This document shows, piece after piece, positions 1-5,931 of a stretch of 6,236 nucleotides of DNA. Under the pieces are notes generated by a model. That model was not told the origin of the DNA. It did no database searches and saw nothing but the letters and a program-made list of their open reading frames with translations. Origin of the DNA: Thermoproteota archaeon (GTDB taxonomy: Archaea > Thermoproteota > Methanomethylicia > Methanomethylicales > B66-G16); contig QMQV01000085.1 in assembly GCA_003649085.1 (NCBI GenBank), positions 1 through 6,236 on the forward strand, in the 5' to 3' direction. Position 1 is the stretch's first letter, and each line of letters opens with the position of its first letter. The position numbers and the translations under genes are program-made.

Positions 1-1201
1 ACTTAGAAAAGTATAGCGTTGTTGGAAGAATAAGGTAACCCATGTTACAAGTTCTCTTAACCTTCAAAACTAGAGGCAATAAACCTAGGAATGTAGAAAT
101 GACGAGAACGAACAAACCGACCAAACCAGTTAAGACGAAAACGAGTAGCACAGTAAAGACTAGAATGATTATAGAAACTTTCCTATAATTTATCCTTTGG
201 AGTAATCGTAAGAACTTTTTTCCAATAATCCATGCCCCTATTGCAGAAACACCAGCTGAAAACAGAAACACACCACATGAAAACAACAGTTCTTCGGTTT
301 CAAACTTCAACAAAATCCTATCTAATGCGACCGCAGCACCACTTCTAATCTTTCCAAAACTGTATAGTGATACAACCGAAAAAAGTAAGTTTGACATGTT
401 GATACCTGCTAATGCACCGAGGAATCCACTTTCTTTCAATCTCACCACTTCTGAAATGACCATCCCAGCTTGTGCCTCTCCAGCACCAGGCAAAATTCCA
501 ACTAACAAACCTGCCAACAATCCTGAGATCACCACTCTAGGAAGTTGGGGTATTTTCACATCCTTTACATGAACCTGGTATGGGATTCTTGTAGTAGTTT
601 CTATACTCGCTATAAGCCCTGGTAAACCAAATAAACCGGTCAAAGCTGGAAATAGCACATCATCGCTTGAAATAACGATAGAGTTCAACGTGACGATGCC
701 CCAAATACCTGAAGTAATATACAATACTAAAGCAGCGATTTTACCTTTGACTTTCCTTTCTTTTACAATCATTAAAGCAACAACAACTATCAGCAGCCAA
801 TGGATATAAGGATAAACGAACGAGTGGATAATGGGAATAAGAACTAGGAACAATGGTAAGAGTACAATCGAAATTATGAGAGTTAGTAAGGCACATACTA
901 TGCTTATGAAAAGAGCGTTCAACCCATACCCACTTAATACCATTCGATGGCCAGGTAGGACATTCATGACAGTATTGGCATCTGGAACAGAGAAGAACAA
1001 ACTCGGTATGTAATTAAAAAAGACGTTACTTACGGCTGTTGAAATAATCAACGCCACTAAAGCCGGTGTGGAAAACGTTGAAAATAATGGGAGGAGTGTT
1101 ATGAATATCACAAAAAATTGATTGGGATGGATTCCTGGCAAAATGCCGGCTACAAAACCTAAAACTATGCCTAGTCCTGAAAGTATCATCACATCAAGCA
1201 C
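1..1201 (-). CDS. DUF112/TctA-family multi-pass membrane protein, partial (C-terminus beyond left edge)
   Basis: An open frame of 400 codons runs without a stop from a GTG at 1201 to the left edge; its stop codon is outside the window. The protein is very hydrophobic, with roughly ten membrane segments. Family hallmarks are a GILPGIHPN motif at residues 19-27, a PDANT...LPGH stretch at 73-84, LTGLFGLPGL at 188-197, and a second GILPG followed by AGEAQAG at 235-246. The two GILPG motifs reflect the internal duplication typical of TctA (PF01970). Bacterial TctA is the large membrane subunit of a tricarboxylate transporter. The archaeal DUF112 branch has no established substrate, and no binding-protein or small-subunit partner is visible here. 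Three starts are possible: GTG 1201, GTG 1192 and ATG 1189. An in-frame stop at 1235-1237 sets the upper limit. No clear ribosome binding site separates them; 1201 is chosen because family members carry a short lead before the first helix. Confidence 0.85.
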   Translation of the reverse strand, partial: MLDVMILSGLGIVLGFVAGILPGIHPNQFFVIFITLLPLFSTFSTPALVALIISTAVSNVFFNYIPSLFFSVPDANTVMNVLPGHRMVLSGYGLNALFISIVCALLTLIISIVLLPLFLVLIPIIHSFVYPYIHWLLIVVVALMIVKERKVKGKIAALVLYITSGIWGIVTLNSIVISSDDVLFPALTGLFGLPGLIASIETTTRIPYQVHVKDVKIPQLPRVVISGLLAGLLVGILPGAGEAQAGMVISEVVRLKESGFLGALAGINMSNLLFSVVSLYSFGKIRSGAAVALDRILLKFETEELLFSCGVFLFSAGVSAIGAWIIGKKFLRLLQRINYRKVSIIILVFTVLLVFVLTGLVGLFVLVISTFLGLLPLVLKVKRTCNMGYLILPTTLYFSK

Positions 1202-1209
1202 AAAAACAT

Positions 1210-1223
1210 TTTTACGTTTTACG
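1210..1223. repeat. Tandem TTTTACG repeat in the divergent promoter gap
   Basis: TTTTACG occurs twice back to back in the 38-bp gap between the DUF112 gene (minus) and the deoxyribosyltransferase-like gene (plus). The overlapping ACGT-TTT-ACGT is also partly palindromic. Both promoters must fit in or next to this gap, so the repeat could be a shared regulator site, or a weak TATA-like element about 26 nt before the ATG at 1240. The repeat is seen directly; its role is inferred. Confidence 0.35.
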
Positions 1224-1239
1224 TGTTTAGAATGTTACT

Positions 1240-1674
1240 ATGAGAGTTTTTATAGCTGGACCTATTCAAGGTTGGGAGGAAAAACAGGAATATCGCGAGA
1301 AAATTGCAGAAAAACTTAAACAATATGGAAGAGAACGAGGTATGGAAATAGAAATAGTTGACCCCTGGAAAAGGGAAAGAATCGTTTACCGTGGAGGAGA
1401 AATACCAAGAGGTGATAACTTCATAGAGAAGGATTTAAAGGACATAGAAAGATCAGATGTATTTGTTGCATACGAACCGCAATTGTCTGCAGGTACCTGC
1501 ATGGAATTGTACCACGCTAAACGAATAGCTGAAATATACACAATCGTTATAACTTCTCAAGACTGTAAGAGATTAAGCCCATGGATAGTATACCATGCAG
1601 ATGCCATGATCAAAGGCATTCAAGACTTAGATAAACCTCTCGATGAATTTCTGAAGTCGATTAAGCATAAATAA
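1240..1674 (+). CDS. Nucleoside 2-deoxyribosyltransferase-like protein
   Basis: This 144-aa protein is the usual length for the nucleoside 2-deoxyribosyltransferase / DNPH1-like fold (COG3613 type). Visible family features are the N-terminal beta strand and loop MRVFIAGPI (residues 1-9), a D-x-x-x-I-x-x-SD stretch at 65-73 (SD at 72-73), and the active-site region LSAGTCMELYHAKR at 82-95. Glu89 there is the likely catalytic nucleophile. Known family members transfer deoxyribose between bases or hydrolyse the N-glycosidic bond of deoxynucleosides or their 5'-monophosphates, in salvage or pool cleaning. The substrate cannot be chosen from sequence. It is predicted to be cytosolic, with no signal peptide or membrane helix. 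ATG 1240 is chosen because the conserved strand starts at residue 2; no Shine-Dalgarno motif precedes it, which fits a leaderless transcript. It diverges from the DUF112 gene and is followed by the candidate C/D sRNA. Confidence 0.85.
   Translation: MRVFIAGPIQGWEEKQEYREKIAEKLKQYGRERGMEIEIVDPWKRERIVYRGGEIPRGDNFIEKDLKDIERSDVFVAYEPQLSAGTCMELYHAKRIAEIYTIVITSQDCKRLSPWIVYHADAMIKGIQDLDKPLDEFLKSIKHK
1667..1674 (+). promoter_or_regulatory. Possible TATA box for the C/D sRNA
   Basis: ATAAATAA overlaps the stop codon of the upstream gene. Its centre lies about 26 nt before the G at 1697, which would start the transcript seven bases before box C. This is typical archaeal TATA-to-start spacing. The call depends entirely on the sRNA being real. 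Confidence 0.3.
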
Positions 1675-1696
1675 CCAAAACGCATTCATTATTTTT

Positions 1697-1764
1697 GGAA
1701 AAGATGATGATTAATCCCGATGCAGAGCAGGTCAGCGATGATGAAAGAAAAGCCCTCTGAAACA
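1697..1764 (+). ncRNA. Candidate C/D box guide RNA (2'-O-methylation)
   Basis: The 119-nt gap between two genes holds two exact ATGATGA boxes: C at 1704-1710 and C' at 1738-1744. A CTGA D box lies at 1757-1760. C' and D are separated by exactly 12 nt (1745-1756), the usual archaeal guide length. On the 5' side, 12 nt after box C (1711-1722), there is a CAGA at 1723-1726 that could be a degenerate D' box. Weak points: D' is not canonical, its spacing to C' (11 nt) is longer than typical, and I see no good terminal stem outside C and D. By the D+5 rule, the D guide would direct methylation of the C in a target reading AGGGCTTTTCTT. I could not assign an rRNA or tRNA target. If real, it acts with L7Ae, Nop5 and fibrillarin. 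Confidence 0.55.
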
Positions 1765-1765
1765 A

Positions 1766-1771
1766 TTTAAA
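1766..1771 (+). promoter_or_regulatory. Likely TATA box of nac
   Basis: TTTAAA is centred about 25.5 nt before the ATG of nac, the spacing expected when an archaeal transcript starts at or next to the start codon. No Shine-Dalgarno motif lies between, which supports a leaderless mRNA. The box begins only six bases after the D box of the candidate sRNA, so the RNA's 3' end would abut this promoter. Confidence 0.5.
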
Positions 1772-1793
1772 CCCTCAGGTTAATTATTGAATT

Positions 1794-2120
1794 ATGCTAC
1801 CAAATTTAAGCCCAGAAAAAATGGAGAAGTTACTAAGGCAATTGGGTATAACTACAGAGCCGATAGAAGCTACAGAAGTCGTAATAAAGACAACTTCAGG
1901 TGAAATAAGAATCGAAAATCCAGAAGTCGTTAAAACGAACATCAAAGGCAAGATAGTCTTTCAAGTTTCTGGTAAACTTGAAGAGGAACCTTTTAGCGAA
2001 GACGATGTAAAAATCGTCATGGAGGAGTCTGGTTGTAAAGACGTTGAACTAATAAAGAAAACGTTGAGAGAAACGAAAGGCGATATAGTGGAAGCGATAA
2101 TGAGATTGAAACAGACCTAG
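1794..2120 (+). CDS. nac: Nascent polypeptide-associated complex protein (archaeal NAC)
   Basis: This 108-aa protein has the two-part archaeal NAC layout. A short basic lead (residues 5-18, SPEKMEKLLRQLGI) is followed by a NAC beta-barrel segment at about 22-60, containing EATEVVIKT, IENPEVVKTNIKGK and FQVSG. An acidic linker leads to a C-terminal UBA domain at about 68-107 (EDDVKIVMEESGC...GDIVEAIMRL). Archaeal NAC forms a homodimer, binds ribosomes near the exit tunnel and contacts nascent chains. The UBA domain is thought to be a protein-contact module. It is slightly shorter than many homologues, mainly because it lacks a long Gly/Met-rich start. ATG 1794 gives the conserved lead directly and sits about 26 nt after a TTTAAA box. 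The gene converges on secD, and its TAG stop overlaps secD's stop. Confidence 0.93.
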   Translation: MLPNLSPEKMEKLLRQLGITTEPIEATEVVIKTTSGEIRIENPEVVKTNIKGKIVFQVSGKLEEEPFSEDDVKIVMEESGCKDVELIKKTLRETKGDIVEAIMRLKQT

Positions 2121-3856
2121 TATCTGTATTTTTTCTCAATCAAACTCATGAAAGCCGGCCTAGTTACGAACGTTCCAATGTACTCTTCGAGTATAGTTGT
2201 TATGGCCAAACCTTTCAAAGTACCTACACCCATAAAAATCAATGCTGACATCACAGCTACAAGCAACATGAAGCCACTCCAAACCATGTGCATACTCGTC
2301 TCTTCCTTTTCCTTCATACCACCCTCCTTGCGTCTAAACTCATCCACTATTATGATCATCTGATTAACGCTAGTGCCAGCAACTGCTACCAAACCAGCTA
2401 TAGCTGGTACGTCTAGACTCCATTGTTGGACTACTATCGTGAATAATATCAACATAGCAAACAGCGAAACACCCCATGCAAGCCAACCCTTTACATCTCC
2501 TTTAATAACGCTAACGATGAAACTTACGAGCAGTAGGATGCATGCAAACAATCTGTTCGCAGCTGTTCCGAGTATCAACACTGCCTCACTCAGCGCTATA
2601 AGTATCATAGGTACTGCAAGCTTAACATCATGGTAAAAAATGAAGATAAGTACACTAACAACTCCCGATGAAACGATGAAAAGGAAAATCACAGAGTTCA
2701 TGAACTTCTTACCTAACGTTGGTGATATGGTGTCTATTTTCTCAATCTCAAGCTGAACGGGTAAGCTTCCCGAACGTAGAATGGACTGCATTCGCATCAT
2801 TTCCTTTACAGCTTCCCATTTACTCTCTCTATACCCAGTTATTGCAGGTTCTGTAACAATTTTTCCAGCCAAATCAGCAGAAATTCTGAGCGATGTTGCA
2901 AGCCTTTCGTCTATGTAGATGTTTAAAGGCGATTCTAGATACCTGTGTCCAACACCTAATGTTACAGCCCTTAACCCTTTAGTTACTTTCGCAAACCTTT
3001 CAGCACCTCTTTCGGAGATTCTAACTTTAAAAAAGAACTCATACCCACCATTCCTCGGTGCTAGCCCACTGTCTGGATAACTCGTATAAACGAAGACTAT
3101 ATCTTCACCACTAAACACACTAGTTTCTAACACAACGCTTTCGTTCGTTACGTTCGTTACAACAATCCTCACATCCTCTACAAAAAACTCATCACCATCC
3201 TCATAAGGCTCGTCATCGATGTAAACAGTGGAATTTTTTATTTTAATCTCTAGCGTTGTATCACCTATCATCACTTTCTCGCCGTCCCTTCGTTGTATCG
3301 GAATTTTTGCCTCGAACTTTCCTTGTCTTGCAAGAAACTCTCTGATGTCCTCACCACCAGCTCCAGCCATCTCTATCATGATGAGGTCACTTCCCACTTT
3401 TCTGACGTTCATATCCTTCAAACCATAAAGGTTTATTCTAGTATTTAGGGTTGTTATTATCTCTTCCATCAGAAGTCGTGTAACATTCTTTTCTTTTGGC
3501 CTTAGAAAAACTCTAGTACCACCTTCTAAATCCATACTAAACTTTAAACTAGTTGCCGGAAGCTCTCTGACAGTTATGTTTAAAAGTTCATGAGCCTTAC
3601 AGCTTTTCGGTTTCCCATTAACCTTCAGAGCGACAAAATCAGACTGTTTTATAAGTCTTGCAAATTCATCAACGCTTTTTATGGGCTGATGGTTAACTTC
3701 GTTTATTATGTCACCTTCTTTCAGTCCACATGGTTGTGATTCAGGAACGTACGTTACAAGCAATCCTGGTCTGGGTTTAGGTATGAGTAAGATTAACGAA
3801 ATGGTCACAAGCGCTATGTAAGTTAAAAATCTCAAATCTTTGAATAACTCTTTCAC
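2117..3856 (-). CDS. secD: Protein-export membrane protein SecD
   Basis: SecD works with SecF beside SecYEG and uses the ion gradient to help pull proteins out of the cell. At 579 aa it is long for an archaeal SecD. The order is TM1 (11-26), a PDZ-like stretch (about 31-80), the DLEGGT motif (109-114), a large external P1 domain ending in the conserved LRSGSLPVQLEIE (360-372) and ISPTLG (377-382), then membrane helices from about 386. TM2 is about 386-407 and TM3 about 413-433. Two extra hydrophobic segments follow (436-451 and 457-476), then TM4 (about 483-504), TM5 (about 524-543) and TM6 (about 546-566). In the TM4 motif the usual VD is VN (Asn498). TM6 carries Glu557-Glu558. The start is GTG at 3856, overlapping the secF stop and preceded by a good ribosome binding site. 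ATP/GTP-binding motifs are absent, as expected. Confidence 0.93.
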   Translation of the reverse strand: MKELFKDLRFLTYIALVTISLILLIPKPRPGLLVTYVPESQPCGLKEGDIINEVNHQPIKSVDEFARLIKQSDFVALKVNGKPKSCKAHELLNITVRELPATSLKFSMDLEGGTRVFLRPKEKNVTRLLMEEIITTLNTRINLYGLKDMNVRKVGSDLIMIEMAGAGGEDIREFLARQGKFEAKIPIQRRDGEKVMIGDTTLEIKIKNSTVYIDDEPYEDGDEFFVEDVRIVVTNVTNESVVLETSVFSGEDIVFVYTSYPDSGLAPRNGGYEFFFKVRISERGAERFAKVTKGLRAVTLGVGHRYLESPLNIYIDERLATSLRISADLAGKIVTEPAITGYRESKWEAVKEMMRMQSILRSGSLPVQLEIEKIDTISPTLGKKFMNSVIFLFIVSSGVVSVLIFIFYHDVKLAVPMILIALSEAVLILGTAANRLFACILLLVSFIVSVIKGDVKGWLAWGVSLFAMLILFTIVVQQWSLDVPAIAGLVAVAGTSVNQMIIIVDEFRRKEGGMKEKEETSMHMVWSGFMLLVAVMSALIFMGVGTLKGLAITTILEEYIGTFVTRPAFMSLIEKKYRY

Positions 3857-4689
3857 TTTTTCACACCCTCTATATAAATCTCAAGTATGCTTGCGTTAAG
3901 GATCCATGTATAAACCAAGTCATTCAACAAGCCTATTATCAAGATAGCGGCGATGTCAACGATTACACGGGACGTGGGTATAATTAGCATGATGCTCATC
4001 GCAGCAACGACGGCAATTATTATTTTAAAAGCAGTTGAAACGGCTGCCTTGTAAGTTTTTTCAAAATTCTTCTTTCCCCCTCTCAAACATTTCGTTGTAA
4101 GTACTATATTGGTATCTACGGTATAACTCAAAACCATTAATAGCGCTGCAAATCCAGGGAAGCTTATCTTTAATCCAACGAAGTTCGCCAGTGCAATCGT
4201 CGTGATGATGTTTGCTATCGACGTCAAAACGATGGCAAAACTCGGTACAGTAGATCTGTAGATTAAGAACACCATAATGCCCATAAACACGAATCCACCT
4301 ATAAGCACTTTGACGATTTGATCCCAGAAAGCCTCGCCCAATGCTGGCCCAACAGTTTCAACAGAGTAACCTTTTATTTCTATTCCCATTTTTTCTAATT
4401 CTTGAATTACGTCCTTCGCCTTAACTTCTGAACCAACCTGTATAGTAGCTCCATACCCGGTTAAAGATTTCAATCCAGAAACTATCACAGAACCGAATTT
4501 TTTTGAAAGAATTCTTTCGATTTCATCGAGCTCAAGTGGTGCTGATGTTTCTATTGTTATCAGAGTCCCGCCTTTTAGGTCTATATCTTTGATAATGAAT
4601 TCTCCCTCATTACGATAGTTGTTAAGTAGAATGAAGAGTGAGAATAGGAGTAATATAATTGGCATGGGTAGAAGTTTCTTTATCTTCAT
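3853..4689 (-). CDS. secF: Protein-export membrane protein SecF
   Basis: SecF is the partner of SecD in the accessory translocase complex. This 278-aa protein has the full family layout: TM1 (about 7-23), the DLKGGT motif (37-42), a small external domain, and YSVETVGPALGEAF (108-121) before TM2. Five more helices follow at about 127-143, 149-170, 176-196, 219-238 and 242-266. The TM4 motif reads YTVDTNIVLTTK (189-200) and keeps the conserved Asp192, unlike SecD next door. Its ATG start follows GTGAT at 4693-4697, which could pair with the 16S 3' end at short spacing. Its TGA stop overlaps the GTG start of secD, so the two are almost certainly co-transcribed. secF-then-secD is the reverse of the usual bacterial order. 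Confidence 0.93.
   Translation of the reverse strand: MKIKKLLPMPIILLLFSLFILLNNYRNEGEFIIKDIDLKGGTLITIETSAPLELDEIERILSKKFGSVIVSGLKSLTGYGATIQVGSEVKAKDVIQELEKMGIEIKGYSVETVGPALGEAFWDQIVKVLIGGFVFMGIMVFLIYRSTVPSFAIVLTSIANIITTIALANFVGLKISFPGFAALLMVLSYTVDTNIVLTTKCLRGGKKNFEKTYKAAVSTAFKIIIAVVAAMSIMLIIPTSRVIVDIAAILIIGLLNDLVYTWILNASILEIYIEGVKK
3864..3870 (-). promoter_or_regulatory. Ribosome binding site of secD
   Basis: Read on the minus strand this is GAGGGTG, seven bases before the GTG at 3856. It lies inside the last codons of secF. It supports the GTG as the true secD start and indicates coupled translation through the GTGA stop/start overlap at 3853-3856. Confidence 0.6.
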
Positions 4690-4714
4690 GTAATCACACT
4701 ATTATCGACGTTCT

Positions 4715-4726
4715 GTAAATAAAAAC
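4715..4726 (-). promoter_or_regulatory. Possible TATA box of secF-secD
   Basis: On the minus strand this A/T-only core (GTTTTTATTTAC) is centred about 32 nt before the secF ATG. That would place transcription a few bases ahead of the start codon. It is the best TATA-like element in the 99-bp divergent gap. Confidence 0.4.
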
Positions 4727-4747
4727 TTTCGTAAGGTTAAGAATTAA

Positions 4748-4776
4748 AGTGTTACGTTAATTATAGAAGAGTGTTA
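4748..4776 (+). promoter_or_regulatory. Direct AGTGTTA repeats around the aminotransferase promoter
   Basis: AGTGTTA occurs at 4748-4754 and again at 4770-4776, 22 nt apart, about two helical turns. The A/T-rich stretch between them (4757-4766) is centred about 27 nt before the ATG at 4789 and is the likely TATA box. Two like-facing sites on either side of a TATA box could be a regulator site; the A/T-rich background means chance cannot be excluded. Confidence 0.3.
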
Positions 4777-4788
4777 TAAAATTAACCA

Positions 4789-5883
4789 ATGGCAAAACGG
4801 ATTCCAATAGCAAAGCCGATTATAAGCAAACGAGAGATAGATGCTGTAACGAGAGTACTTAAATCAGGACTCTTAGTTGCAGGAGAAAAAGTGAAGGAAT
4901 TCCAGAAAAGGTTTGCCAAATACTTAGGTGCAAAATACGCAATTGCAACTTCTAATGGCACTACAGCATTGCACGCAGCCCTATGGGGCCTAGACATAAG
5001 TGAAGGAGACGAGGTAATAACTACGAGTTTTAGTTTCGTTGCTAGCTCTAACGCTATACTTTTCGTTGGTGGTAAGCCTGTATTCGTCGACATAGACCCA
5101 AAAACTTTTAATATAGATCCCGAGAAGATCGAAGATAAAATAACAGACAGAACAAAAGCGTTGCTCATAGTGCATCTATACGGACAACCATGTGACATGA
5201 AGAGAATTATGAAAATTTGTAGAGAGTATGGACTACTTTTAATCGAAGATTGTGCCCAAGCACATGGAGCTGAGTACAAAGGCAGGAAAGTGGGAACCTT
5301 TGGGGACGTTGCCATCTTTAGCTTTTATGCGACAAAAAACATGACCACAGGAGAGGGTGGTATGGTAATAGCAAAGAAAAAATCCGTCGCAGAGAAAATT
5401 AGGATGATAGTGGATCAAGGACAAAAAACGAAGTATAACCATGTAATTTTAGGTCATAACTTTAGAATGACGGAAATTCAAGCTGCCATAGGAGTAGAAC
5501 AATTAAAAAAGCTGGACGAGTGGAACGATAAGAGAATTAAAAACGCAAGATTTCTAACCGAAAGATTAAGGGATATAAAGGAAGTTAAAACACCGTTTGT
5601 GCTGAGTGGTGTAAAACATGTATACCATCAATACGTTATTAAATGTAAAAGAAGGAATCAACTTAGGAAATACTTGAGTAAAATGGGAATAGAGACAGCT
5701 ATTCACTATCCAAAACCAATTTACAGACAACCCCTTTACCAAAAACTTGGCTATAAGAATCTTAGATTGAAAGAAGTAGAAAGGGTTGTAAGAGAAGTGC
5801 TTTCGTTGCCCATTCACCCAAGCGTAACGAGAAAAGATTTGGAATTCATAGCTGATGGAATAAAAAAGTTTATGAAAAACTAA
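4789..5883 (+). CDS. DegT/DnrJ/EryC1/StrS family PLP-dependent sugar aminotransferase
   Basis: This 364-aa protein matches the usual family length and covers the full fold. Motifs in order are the N-terminal IPIAKPIISKREIDAV (5-20), the PLP phosphate region SNGTTALHAAL (55-65), GDEVITTSFSFVAS (73-86), VDIDPKTFNID (100-110), HLYGQP (129-134), IEDCAQAHGA with Asp154 for the pyridine nitrogen (152-161), and SFYATKNMTTGEGGM with the Schiff-base Lys183 (178-192). GHNFRMTEIQAAIG (222-235) and HYPKP (306-310) follow. These enzymes move an amino group from glutamate or glutamine onto a nucleotide-linked keto-sugar, for N-glycans, S-layer glycans or exopolysaccharide. The sugar cannot be predicted, and no other sugar-nucleotide gene is in view. 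ATG 4789 matches the family start and has a TATA-like stretch about 27 nt before it. It diverges from secF and converges on the gene to its right. Confidence 0.93.
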   Translation: MAKRIPIAKPIISKREIDAVTRVLKSGLLVAGEKVKEFQKRFAKYLGAKYAIATSNGTTALHAALWGLDISEGDEVITTSFSFVASSNAILFVGGKPVFVDIDPKTFNIDPEKIEDKITDRTKALLIVHLYGQPCDMKRIMKICREYGLLLIEDCAQAHGAEYKGRKVGTFGDVAIFSFYATKNMTTGEGGMVIAKKKSVAEKIRMIVDQGQKTKYNHVILGHNFRMTEIQAAIGVEQLKKLDEWNDKRIKNARFLTERLRDIKEVKTPFVLSGVKHVYHQYVIKCKRRNQLRKYLSKMGIETAIHYPKPIYRQPLYQKLGYKNLRLKEVERVVREVLSLPIHPSVTRKDLEFIADGIKKFMKN

Positions 5884-5923
5884 GATGCAGTTCCTTAATA
5901 ATTTTGTCTATCAATTCATTGAC

Positions 5924-5930
5924 TTTTTTT
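5924..5930 (+). terminator. T-rich terminator after the aminotransferase gene
   Basis: A run of seven T residues on the plus strand starts 41 nt after the stop of the aminotransferase gene. It lies in the 48-bp gap between two convergent genes. Archaeal termination often uses such U-runs without a hairpin, and no clear stem precedes it. Confidence 0.35.
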
Positions 5931-5931
5931 C

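Noticed and set aside
1..1201. Broken or degraded membrane-protein gene
   Set aside because: A full translation of 400 codons shows no internal stop or frame change; the gene is only cut by the window edge.
831..1319. Short plus-strand open frames around the start of the DUF112 gene
   Set aside because: The first is antisense to the DUF112 gene. The second overlaps the start of the deoxyribosyltransferase-like gene in another frame. Neither shows protein-like composition.
1692..1696. T5 run as terminator of the deoxyribosyltransferase-like gene
   Set aside because: It is too short to call, and it sits directly before the proposed sRNA start, so it is left unassigned.
2148..2636. Two plus-strand open frames opposite secD
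   Set aside because: They mirror the membrane-helix codons of secD in antisense and have no independent start signals or recognisable motifs.
4782..5315. 177-codon open frame on the minus strand
   Set aside because: It lies antisense within the clearly coding aminotransferase gene and has a Ser/Pro/Ile-rich composition with no domain; it is a shadow frame.
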